From Rossellomorea aquimaris (GTDB taxonomy: Bacteria; Bacillota; Bacilli; Bacillales; Bacillaceae_B): 64,000 bases of DNA. Both the position numbers and the translations under genes were made by a program. How positions within the stretch are numbered: position 1 is the first letter of the stretch; each line of letters starts with the position of its first letter. This document shows positions 45,384-53,169 of the stretch, one piece after another. Location of the stretch: assembly GCF_003315075.1 (NCBI RefSeq), contig NZ_QNRJ01000006.1, positions 124,001 to 188,000 on the forward strand. Reading direction: 5' to 3'. The notes beneath the pieces were generated by a model. The model was not told where the DNA came from and did no database searches. It worked only from the letters and a program-made list of their open reading frames with translations.

Positions 45384-45989
45384 CTATGGTTTTAGATCCC
45401 ACTCGACTAGTAGTGCATCAAGTTGTTGTTTGGTCTCGTGTAGGGTTCCGTTGTTGTTGATGACTGCGTCGGCAAGGCTTGCTTTGTCCTTTAAGGGGAA
45501 TTGAGAAGCGATGCGGGATGATGCGTCTTCCTGATTGAAGTGGTTCCGCTCCATTAGTCGGGATAGTTGGGTTTCTTCGTTCACGTATACTACGACTGTG
45601 CGATCGACCATCCACGTCAGGTTGCTTTCGAATAAAAGCGGGATATCCATGAAAATCGTATTTTTACCAGCTGCAATGGCTTCATCCTTGTGTGCGAGCA
45701 TCATGCTTCTGACGGCAGGATGAACGATTCCATTCAGCTTTTTTCGTTTTTCTTCAGAGTTAAAGATGATCTGGCCGAGTTTTTCCCGATTGATGGTTGA
45801 ATCGTGATCGTGCAGTATGTGTTCACCGAATTCTTCCACAATCGCAAGGTAAGCCGGCTGATCAACCTCCACCACCATACGGGCAGCAAGATCAGCATCA
45901 ATGATCGTATAGCCTTTTTCATTTAACATTTTCGACACTGTACTTTTACCACTTGCAATGCCACCTGTTAATCCTATAATGCTAGCCAT
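45384..45989 (-). CDS. coaE: Dephospho-CoA kinase
   Basis: Last step of coenzyme A synthesis, phosphorylating dephospho-CoA. 201 residues. P-loop GLTGGIASGKST at 6-17, the DADLAARMVV segment, and FMDIPLLFESNL in the substrate lid are typical. ATG follows AGGAATAGGATA. It lies after ytaF, with 31 bases between, in the mutM/ytaF/coaE order of B. subtilis. Confidence 0.98.
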   Translation of the reverse strand: MASIIGLTGGIASGKSTVSKMLNEKGYTIIDADLAARMVVEVDQPAYLAIVEEFGEHILHDHDSTINREKLGQIIFNSEEKRKKLNGIVHPAVRSMMLAHKDEAIAAGKNTIFMDIPLLFESNLTWMVDRTVVVYVNEETQLSRLMERNHFNQEDASSRIASQFPLKDKASLADAVINNNGTLHETKQQLDALLVEWDLKP

Positions 45990-46020
45990 TATCCTATCCT
46001 ATTCCTTTCCAGCTCAGCCA

Positions 46021-46653
46021 TTAAAACCTCAGGATCCCTATAAGGATCAACAGAACTCCCGGGAGAAATGACACTCGGTGGATCCATCGCAAATGAGAGA
46101 AGAATTCCCCCATTTTTAATCCTGAGAATAAGAACGTAAAGCTCATCACCAGGATGGCTAAAGTAAGTATGAATGGCGAGAAATTTAATAACGCTGCGCC
46201 AATTCCGGCACCGAATGCATCCAATGATAGTGCAATTCCAAGCATAAATGCTTCAATACCAGTAATTGTACCCGATCTATCAAAGTCTGCCGTTAATGGC
46301 CTTCTTAAAATTTGAACCACCAAGCCTATGGATTTAATCTCAAAGTTGATTAACGTTTTTTCTTGGGATAATACCGTTTCTTTTTCCGGTCTAAAGAACT
46401 GGTACAGTACGGCCGCTCCGATCACAACCAGAATCAGCCCGCCGATCCTGCCAGCCCAAAGCGGAGTGATGATGGATCCGATGGTCTGACCAAGCAACAT
46501 GGCCAACAATAAGGAGCTCGCCGAACAAATGGATATGATGCTGATTGATTTTGTAGGGATTTTCACTTTTCGTAATCCGTAAGTTAAACCTGTGCTAAAA
46601 CTATCAAGACTTACAGCAAACGCCAGCAGTAATAAGGAGATTGTTTCACTCAT
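46021..46653 (-). CDS. ytaF: Sporulation membrane protein YtaF (MntP-like)
   Basis: 210 residues, six hydrophobic segments. Two related acidic motifs, SLDSFSTGLTYGLR near residue 15 and SLDAFGAGIGAALL near 143, mark the MntP/YtaF superfamily of small-ion exporters with internal duplication. YtaF is a sporulation-linked protein of unknown transport substrate. It lies between mutM and coaE, and the position matches B. subtilis ytaF. A role in metal handling is inference. Confidence 0.9.
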   Translation of the reverse strand: MSETISLLLLAFAVSLDSFSTGLTYGLRKVKIPTKSISIISICSASSLLLAMLLGQTIGSIITPLWAGRIGGLILVVIGAAVLYQFFRPEKETVLSQEKTLINFEIKSIGLVVQILRRPLTADFDRSGTITGIEAFMLGIALSLDAFGAGIGAALLNFSPFILTLAILVMSFTFLFSGLKMGEFFSHLRWIHRVSFLPGVLLILIGILRF

Positions 46654-46721
46654 CTAATAGCCCTCCCAAAAATCATTACAATACTATATGGTAAGGGCTT
46701 ATCAGATGTTAATTGTTCTTT

Positions 46722-47546
46722 CTAACGTTGGCAGTCGGGACAATAGTGCGTCCCTCTCCCTGCTGAGACCTTCTTCTCGATGGGAGTGCCACACTTTCGA
46801 CAAGGTTCTTCCTTCCGGCTATACACCAAGAGGTTCTGTTGGAACATACCCATTTGTCCCTGAGAATTCACATAGGAGCGAATCGTACTCCCTCCCATTT
46901 CCACGGCTTCGGTTAGCGTATGAATGATTTCTTTGTGCAAACGTTCAATTTCTTCAGGTGAAAGAGATTTCGATTTCCGGTCAGGATGTATACCTGCACG
47001 AAACAACGCTTCATCCACATAGATGTTCCCCAGTCCCACGAGGACGGTCTGATCTAATAATGTGGCTTTCACAATTCTTTCTGTCCTGCCCAGTTTTTCA
47101 GCCAGGTAGCCAGCCGTAAATTCGGATTGGAATGGCTCCGGACCCAACTGCAGGAGGGGAAGATGAAGCAGTTCCTCCCCTTTCCTGAATAGGTGCATCG
47201 TCCCGAACTTCCGGACATCACGGTATCTGAGTTCTGTGTTATCCGTAAAGTGAAATATGACGTGAGTGTGCTTTTCAATGGGATCCCGACTTTCGGACAG
47301 GTTGTACTTCCCTTCCATTCTCAAGTGAGAAACAAGGGCCACGTCGTTTAAATAAAAGATCAGGAATTTCCCTCTTCTTCTCATTTCAAGTATTTCCTGC
47401 CCCTTCAAGCTATGAACAAATTCATCGGGTTCGTCGGGGCTTTTAATCATCTTAGGCCAAAAAACCGAGACGTCTTTGATTTTCTTTCCAATCACAAGAA
47501 GCTCCAATGTCCTTCTGACCGTTTCTACTTCAGGCAGCTCCGGCAC
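46722..47546 (-). CDS. mutM: Formamidopyrimidine-DNA glycosylase
   Basis: Removes oxidised purines such as 8-oxoguanine. 274 residues; the N-terminus MPELPEVETVRRTLE has the catalytic Pro2 and Glu3, QTVLVGLGNIYVDEALFRAG carries the helix-two-turn-helix, and the C-terminal zinc finger reads CRKCGTPIEKK..THYCPDCQR. The start is GTG (CCG GAG follows) after AAGGAGGTGGCAGA. It lies 22 bases after polA, so the two repair genes are probably co-transcribed with ytaF and coaE. Confidence 0.98.
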   Translation of the reverse strand: MPELPEVETVRRTLELLVIGKKIKDVSVFWPKMIKSPDEPDEFVHSLKGQEILEMRRRGKFLIFYLNDVALVSHLRMEGKYNLSESRDPIEKHTHVIFHFTDNTELRYRDVRKFGTMHLFRKGEELLHLPLLQLGPEPFQSEFTAGYLAEKLGRTERIVKATLLDQTVLVGLGNIYVDEALFRAGIHPDRKSKSLSPEEIERLHKEIIHTLTEAVEMGGSTIRSYVNSQGQMGMFQQNLLVYSRKEEPCRKCGTPIEKKVSAGRGTHYCPDCQR

Positions 47547-47568
47547 TCTGCCACCTCCTTATCAAACT

Positions 47569-50199
47569 CTACTTCGCGTCATACCATGTTTGACCGTATG
47601 AGTAATCGACCTTTAATGGAACTTCTAACTCCATCGCATTCTCCATTACTTCAGGAACAATTTTCTTTAACACTTCGATTTCTTCTTCAGGCGCTTCAAA
47701 GATCAATTCATCATGCACCTGCAGCAATAATCGTGATTGAAGATTTTCTTCTTTCAATCTGGCTGCCATATCAATCATGGCTTTCTTGATGATGTCGGCT
47801 GCACTTCCCTGAATCGGCGTGTTCATCGCTGTACGTTCAGCGAAACTTCTTAAGTTGAAATTACGGCTCGTGATTTCAGGCAGGTAACGTCGGCGATTAA
47901 GCAGAGTCGTCACATAGCCCTTCTGTTTGGCATCCTGGACGATATCATCCATATATTCTTTTACACCAGGGAAGCTTTCCAGGTACTTCTTAATGAATTC
48001 CCCTGCTTCTTTTCGTGAAATATCAAGGCTTTGAGATAGACCGTAGTCACTGATTCCGTATACGATTCCGAAGTTAACGGCTTTCGCATGCCTTCTCATA
48101 TTGGAAGTGACCTCTTCCTTTGCCACCCCGAAGACGTCCATCGCTGTTTTCGTATGAATGTCCATATCATTTCTGAAAGCTTCCACTAATTTCTCATCCT
48201 TGGCAATATGGGCAAGTACTCGCAGCTCGATTTGAGAGTAGTCCGCTGCGAACATGACCCAGCCTTTTTCAGATGGAATGAACGCCTGACGGATCTTCCT
48301 TCCTTCTTCAAGCCGGATCGGAATATTTTGCAGGTTAGGGTCCGTCGAGCTTAATCGGCCTGTTTGAGTCAGGGCCTGGTTGAATCGTGTATGAATCTTA
48401 CTCGAATCTTGATGGACGACCTTCAATAACCCTTCTAGATAGGTGGATTGCAACTTCCCTAACTGACGATAGTGAAGGATATGATCAATGATTTCATGCT
48501 TGGACTGAAGTTTTTCCAGTACGTCAGCAGAAGTGGAATAACCGGTTTTGGTTTTCTTCACGACCGGTAAACCCAGCTTTTCAAAAAGAATCACGCCGAG
48601 CTGCTTAGGAGAATTAATATTAAAGCTCTCTCCGGCTTGTTCATGTATGTTCTTTTCCAGCTCTTCCAGGCGGTGTGAAAGCTCTTCTTTCATAGTGAGC
48701 AAACGCTCTTGATCCACTTTCACGCCGGTGAATTCCATTTCGGCTAAAATAAGGGCCAGGGGTAATTCTAACTCTGCAAATAATTCATAGAGATTGTTTT
48801 CTTCTAATTCTTCCATACATGTGTTCTTCAATTCATGAAGAATGAATGCTTTTCGCGCAAGATGCTCCGATAGAATATCAGTGGAAGGAACCTTCTGCTT
48901 GGCACCTTTTCCGTATACCGCTTCATCGGATTCGATAGAAGGCTGACCGTGTCCTTTTGAGATCGTAGCGAAGTCTTCACTCGATTCAGAAGGATTGATA
49001 ATGTAAGATGCTAACAGCAAATCAAACTCGATCCCTTTTATGTCAACTCCCTGTCTCTTTAGAGCGACGACGGTTTCCTTCGAGTTATACACGTATTTTG
49101 TTGCGCTTTCGTTTTCAGCCCATTCCTTAAATGCTTCTGAATTCAATGCGGTCTGAAGGGTAAAGAAAATCGTGCCTTTCTCATTGTGCAGACTCATCCC
49201 GATTACTTCGCCGAGGTGATAATTCTCCTCCAGCATTTCAATGTATAAGGAGCTTTCGTCTGCAAGATGTTCTTCTTTGATGGTTTCCACTATCTCAAAG
49301 GAGATATCATCCAGTTCCTGAGGCTCTTCTTGAGTGGTTTCGCCCATTTTCTCCAGTAGTGAGTTGAATCCGAGATCCCGGTAAACTCCCTTTAGTTTCC
49401 CTTCATCCATCCCATCATAATTCAGTTCTTCCACTCCAATCTCGATTGGAGCTTCCCTCAGGATGGTCGCGAGTTCCTTACTCATGATCGCTTGTTCTTT
49501 ATTTTCTTCGAGCTTTTCTTTTAATTTCTTCCCGCTGACCTGGTCAATGGAGTCTAGCAGCTTCTCAAGGGAATCAAATTCTTTTAGCAGCTTGATCGCC
49601 GTTTTCTCCCCTACACCCGGCACGCCTGGAATATTATCAGAGCTATCCCCCATCAGACCTTTCATATCGATGATGCGATCAGGTGTGATTTCCCATTTTT
49701 CTTTTATATGATCCGGAGTATACACTTCAATATCCGTTATGCCTTTTCTCGTAATACAAACCGTCGTAGTCTTCGAGCTTAACTGGGTTAAATCCTTATC
49801 CCCGGAATACACTTTTACCTCGTACCCGTCAGATTCCGCTTGCAGGGAGAGCGTTCCGATAATATCATCCGCTTCATAGTTTTCTTTTTCATAGCGCTTA
49901 ATTCCGTATGCATCCAGAAGCTCGCGGATATATGGAAATTGCTCGGACAATTCCGGTGGAGTCTTTTGTCTGCCACCTTTGTATTCCTTGAATGTCTTAT
50001 GTCTGAAAGTCGTTTTCCCTGCATCAAAGGCGACTAAAATATGTGATGGTTTTTCGTCTTCGAGTATTTTTTGCAGCATGGTGGTAAAACCATATACTGC
50101 GTTTGTATGTACACCTTTGTCGTTATTTAATAAAGGCAGTGCAAAGAATGCACGGTAAGCAATACTATTGCCGTCGATCAATACTAATTTCTTGGACAT
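47569..50199 (-). CDS. polA: DNA polymerase I
   Basis: 876 residues. An N-terminal 5'-3' exonuclease (MSKKLVLIDGNSIAYRAFFALP) is followed by a central 3'-5' exonuclease fold without the full acidic catalytic set (SLYIEMLEENYHLGEVIGMSLH), and the polymerase domain with motif A (FAADYSQIELRVLAHIAKDE), motif B (RRHAKAVNFGIVYGISDYGL) and motif C (LLQVHDELIFE). The degenerate proofreading domain is usual in Bacillus PolA. ATG follows AGGAGGTACTTACA. Upstream is the hflKC pair rather than phoR. Confidence 0.99.
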   Translation of the reverse strand: MSKKLVLIDGNSIAYRAFFALPLLNNDKGVHTNAVYGFTTMLQKILEDEKPSHILVAFDAGKTTFRHKTFKEYKGGRQKTPPELSEQFPYIRELLDAYGIKRYEKENYEADDIIGTLSLQAESDGYEVKVYSGDKDLTQLSSKTTTVCITRKGITDIEVYTPDHIKEKWEITPDRIIDMKGLMGDSSDNIPGVPGVGEKTAIKLLKEFDSLEKLLDSIDQVSGKKLKEKLEENKEQAIMSKELATILREAPIEIGVEELNYDGMDEGKLKGVYRDLGFNSLLEKMGETTQEEPQELDDISFEIVETIKEEHLADESSLYIEMLEENYHLGEVIGMSLHNEKGTIFFTLQTALNSEAFKEWAENESATKYVYNSKETVVALKRQGVDIKGIEFDLLLASYIINPSESSEDFATISKGHGQPSIESDEAVYGKGAKQKVPSTDILSEHLARKAFILHELKNTCMEELEENNLYELFAELELPLALILAEMEFTGVKVDQERLLTMKEELSHRLEELEKNIHEQAGESFNINSPKQLGVILFEKLGLPVVKKTKTGYSTSADVLEKLQSKHEIIDHILHYRQLGKLQSTYLEGLLKVVHQDSSKIHTRFNQALTQTGRLSSTDPNLQNIPIRLEEGRKIRQAFIPSEKGWVMFAADYSQIELRVLAHIAKDEKLVEAFRNDMDIHTKTAMDVFGVAKEEVTSNMRRHAKAVNFGIVYGISDYGLSQSLDISRKEAGEFIKKYLESFPGVKEYMDDIVQDAKQKGYVTTLLNRRRYLPEITSRNFNLRSFAERTAMNTPIQGSAADIIKKAMIDMAARLKEENLQSRLLLQVHDELIFEAPEEEIEVLKKIVPEVMENAMELEVPLKVDYSYGQTWYDAK

Positions 50200-50330
50200 G
50201 TAAGTACCTCCTGTAAAGGCTTCTGATTCTATATGTTTATTCTATCATGTTGGGGAATGAAAGGAAAAAAGGGGGGCCTTATTAAGTAGTTAAATCAAAC
50301 GAATCAATAGTCTAACTGATGAGACCAAAA

Positions 50331-50373
50331 CAAAAAAACTGTTGAAGAATGAGATTACCTCAATCTTCAACAG
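50331..50373 (-). terminator. hflC terminator
   Basis: On the - strand CTGTTGAAGA and TTCTTCAACAG enclose TGAGGTAATCTCA (itself a small stem), followed by TTTTTTTG. Confidence 0.92.
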
Positions 50374-50379
50374 CTCCTT

Positions 50380-51315
50380 TTATTCTGTATACCCCATTAA
50401 CAGTCTTGCGTATGGGGAGTCGGATGGTAAGATGATGACCGTTTTATCATCCACTGTTTTCTTATATGTTTCAAGCGTTTTGTAGAGGTCATAGAAGTCG
50501 GGATCCTTGGAGAATGATTTGTTGTAGATTTGTGCCGCTTCCGATTCTCCTTCTGCCCTGATGACATTGGCGTCGGCCCCGGCTTTTGCCAGCAGTTCCT
50601 TCACTTCACGATCTGTTTCAGCGGTGATTCGCTGTTTCTCGGCATCCCCCATCGACAGGTATTCCTGAGCCTTTGATTCACGTTCTGAAATCATACGCGT
50701 ATAGACGGAGTTTTCATTGGCTTCCGGTAAATCCGTACGTTTCATGCGGACATCCTGAACGACAATTCCGTATCCATCCCGTTCTAGAAGCTCGTTCACT
50801 TTGTCTGTCACCCGATCGTTCAAACTTCCCCGTGAAGACTTTTCATCATTGATGATTTCATCATATTCTAATTGCCCGAGCTCGGACCTGACGACAGAGT
50901 AGATGAACTCTTCCATTTTCGTCTCTGCGTTGATGACCGTCCTTGCATTCTTGATCATTTTAAGAGGATCTTCGATGCGCCAAACCGCATAGTTGTCGAT
51001 GAGCATCCGCTTCTTATCTTTCGTATTAATTTCAGCTTCTGTCACATCATAGGTCATTTGATGCTTAGGAAGGGTTGTAACCGACTGAATGAACGGAAGC
51101 TTATATTTCAAACCTGGTTCTTTGTCTATTCTTACGACTTCCCCGAATTGACGGACGACTTTATATTCTCCTTCTTTGACAATAAAGAGACTGGTAAACA
51201 GCAGAAGAAGGACGGCAGCGAGAATGACAAGGAAGATTCCTAATTTTGTATATCGCTTCCACTCGATAGGCTCTTTCTTCTTTTGATTGATGTCAAAGAC
51301 GTTTTGATCACTCAT
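50380..51315 (-). CDS. hflC: SPFH-domain protein HflC-like
   Basis: 311 residues. One N-terminal membrane segment (LGIFLVILAAVLLLLFTSLFIV) then an SPFH/band-7 domain (GEYKVVRQFGEVVRI, DPLKMIKNARTVI, VVRSELGQLEYDEIIND) with a coiled C-terminal tail that includes the ADAN.RAEGESEA run of the HflC type. HflC with HflK forms a membrane ring that surrounds and modulates FtsH protease. ATG 51315 (MSDQNV) is chosen, with AGGGAGTGAAGAGA upstream; it overlaps the hflK stop (ATGAGTGA). Confidence 0.92.
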   Translation of the reverse strand: MSDQNVFDINQKKKEPIEWKRYTKLGIFLVILAAVLLLLFTSLFIVKEGEYKVVRQFGEVVRIDKEPGLKYKLPFIQSVTTLPKHQMTYDVTEAEINTKDKKRMLIDNYAVWRIEDPLKMIKNARTVINAETKMEEFIYSVVRSELGQLEYDEIINDEKSSRGSLNDRVTDKVNELLERDGYGIVVQDVRMKRTDLPEANENSVYTRMISERESKAQEYLSMGDAEKQRITAETDREVKELLAKAGADANVIRAEGESEAAQIYNKSFSKDPDFYDLYKTLETYKKTVDDKTVIILPSDSPYARLLMGYTE

Positions 51316-52270
51316 TCTCTTCACTCCCTTCCTGCTTCACCGGGCCGTTTTGATTTTCAAGCTGTCGAATCGGGAAGTATTTCAACGTTTCTCCACTATC
51401 CTTCATAATGTAGATTTCCGCATTTGGAAGAACATTTTCCAAGGTTTCTAATACTAGTCGTTTTCTCGTAATCTCAGGATTCGATTTGTATTCGTTGTAC
51501 AGCTTATCAAATACGGCTACATCTCCACGGGCCTGCTCCACACGCGCAATTTTATCCCCTTTTGCCCTGGACATGATCGCATCTTTTTCACCTTTTGCTT
51601 CATTTGATCGTTGGTTCCGGTATTTCTTTGCTTCATTGATTTTCGTGTTCATCGTTTCCCTTGCATCCGTTACGGCTGTAAAAGCTGATCGGACCTCTGC
51701 ATTCGGCAGTTCTACATCCTGTAGTTTCACTGCAAGAATGGAAATACCGATATCATAATCATCGATCAGGGTCGTTAGTAATTCTCTTACTTCCGCCTCG
51801 ATTTCAGCTTTTCCAGACGTTAACGCATCATCTATTAAAGAGCTCCCTATAATGCTTCTTAAAGAAGAGGAAGTAGCATCGTAAAGAATTTCTTTCGGGT
51901 TGTCTGAGTTAAATAAGTACGTTTCAGGATCTGTGATTTTCCATTGAACCACTAGATCAGCGAGAACGATGTACTCATCTCCCGTGATCATTTTCGTTTC
52001 TTTCGGAAAGTCCTTGATCTTTCCGTCTTTTTCTTCATATCCAAATTGAAGACTGAAGGTTTCTTTAGACAGGACTTCCACTGATTGCATCGGCCATGGC
52101 ATCTTGAAATGCAGCCCCGGCTCAATGACCGGCTCTCCCGCTTCTCCAAACGTCAATACCAGCGCTTGTTCTGATTCATCAACGGTATACCAGGAAGTCA
52201 ATAATACAACAATTAAAATAATGGCTGCCACAACCATCCCTGTCACCATGTAAATTCTTTTTAAGCTCAT
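51308..52270 (-). CDS. hflK: SPFH-domain protein HflK-like
   Basis: 320 residues. N-terminal membrane segment (GMVVAAIILIVVLLTSWYTV) followed by SPFH domain (DESEQALVLTFGEAGEPVIEPGLHFKMPWPMQSVEVLSKET) and the coiled NEAKGEKDAIMSRAKGDKIARVEQARGDV helix typical of HflK. The ATG (52270) follows AAGGGAGGGCGCATA; a 63-codon longer reading is noise. Its partner hflC overlaps by eight bases. In B. subtilis polA is followed by phoR with no hflKC, so this pair is an addition between them; the nearby palindromic repeats and mobile-element-like structure are in the adjoining gap. Confidence 0.92.
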   Translation of the reverse strand: MSLKRIYMVTGMVVAAIILIVVLLTSWYTVDESEQALVLTFGEAGEPVIEPGLHFKMPWPMQSVEVLSKETFSLQFGYEEKDGKIKDFPKETKMITGDEYIVLADLVVQWKITDPETYLFNSDNPKEILYDATSSSLRSIIGSSLIDDALTSGKAEIEAEVRELLTTLIDDYDIGISILAVKLQDVELPNAEVRSAFTAVTDARETMNTKINEAKKYRNQRSNEAKGEKDAIMSRAKGDKIARVEQARGDVAVFDKLYNEYKSNPEITRKRLVLETLENVLPNAEIYIMKDSGETLKYFPIRQLENQNGPVKQEGSEENE

Positions 52271-52536
52271 ATGCGCCCTCCCTTTTCTATCTCTATATCT
52301 TATTAATCGCCTACTAAGATATACGGACTTACTACAGAAAGGTTTCAAGAATATTAAGAGAAGATGACAAAAGAGGGAGGAGCGGGCTCGAGGTGAGTGG
52401 ATTCCTAACTGAATGCACCCGTCAGGCGACAACGTAAAGTTTTGATCTAAACCCAGCATTCACCGGATAGATAACCCTTTCAAAATAAAAGGCTCTTTTC
52501 GCAAAGACTGTGGTTATCTTAAGGAAGCAAGTAGTA

Positions 52537-52662
52537 GTTGATTTCCGCTACAGGATGCTCGCTTTCCGCGGGGCTGGCGGTGAGCCTCCTCGGCTGCGCC
52601 TCCGGGGTCTCACCTGTCCAGCTATTCCCGCAGGAGTCGAGCATCCTTCCGCTCCAATCAAC
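52537..52662 (+). repeat. Structured intergenic palindromic repeat, copy E
   Basis: Outer arms GTTGATT (52537-52543) and AATCAAC (52656-52662); middle arms GGATGCTCG (52553-52561) and CGAGCATCC (52638-52646); inner GCGGTGAG/CTCACCTG; apical GGC-TGC-GCC. Inside the putative MITE. The flank (TTTCTGAG then ATGTATCC...) resembles that of copy F. Confidence 0.93.
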
Positions 52663-52831
52663 TTTCTGAGCATGTATCCTTAATAGAAAACAATTAAAAC
52701 AAGCTTTTTAGCAAACGATCTCATTTGAGGTAAGTAGAGATTGATTGTCCTTTTAGGGAAGAAGAATTATTTTTTCTACTTATATTGTTTTCTGGTACAC
52801 CTTGAAGCTCTGTCACGAAAAAACTATTAAA

Positions 52832-52950
52832 GATGGTGAGGGGAACTGCGCAGACTCCTGCGGAAGTACGGGCGTGCCGAGACCCCGGAAGCGAAGCTGA
52901 GGAGGCTCGGCCGAACGTCCGCGGAAAGCGGAGCAGTTCCCCTCACCATC
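52832..52950 (-). repeat. Structured intergenic palindromic repeat, copy G (inverted variant)
   Basis: Divergent copy on the - strand: an 18-bp perfect outer stem GATGGTGAGGGGAACTGC (52832-52849) with its complement (52933-52950). Read on the - strand it keeps GCTTTCCGCGG, CCTCCT and TCCGCAGGAGTC, with inner arms GCCGAG/CTCGGC and apical AGC-TTC-GCT. The apical change from GGC/GCC to AGC/GCT is a compensatory exchange. A 9-bp inverted repeat GCTCTGTCA brackets it (52807-52815 and 52966-52974). Confidence 0.85.
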
Positions 52951-53030
52951 CAGCATAAACCTGGTTGACAGAGCCCTGGCAGATTCTATGCTAGAATTCA
53001 ACAACCTTTGCGAAAAGAGCCAAATAAAAA

Positions 53031-53073
53031 AGCGAAAAGACGAGAACGGGGTTAGTTCTCGCCTTTTCTTAAC
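53031..53073 (-). terminator. phoPR terminator
   Basis: On the - strand AAAAGGCGAGAAC and GTTCTCGTCTTTT form the hairpin, followed by CGCTTTTTTATTT. It sits just outside the right end of the putative MITE. Confidence 0.88.
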
Positions 53074-53169
53074 ACCTTGGATGAAGGGGTTTCACTTAGT
53101 ATCGTAACACCCTTTTATTAACAGGATTTTAACCTATTGTAAATCCAATGTAAAATAATTGTAAACTTA

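Larger units (their letters stand above)
52492..53021. mobile_element. Putative MITE with 16-bp inverted ends and 8-bp direct repeat
   Basis: Perfect ends GGCTCTTTTCGCAAAG (52492-52507) and CTTTGCGAAAAGAGCC (53006-53021). AAATAAAA lies directly outside both ends (52484-52491 and 53022-53029), like a target-site duplication. The 530-bp segment has no transposase ORF and carries repeat copies E and G. ISL3-family elements are recalled to have GGCTCTT ends and 8-bp duplications, so a deleted ISL3-type derivative is one possibility; no search was possible. Confidence 0.7.

Noticed and set aside
52270-52459. 63-codon upstream extension of hflK
   Set aside because: No similarity to SPFH proteins and the internal ATG has a strong ribosome binding site.
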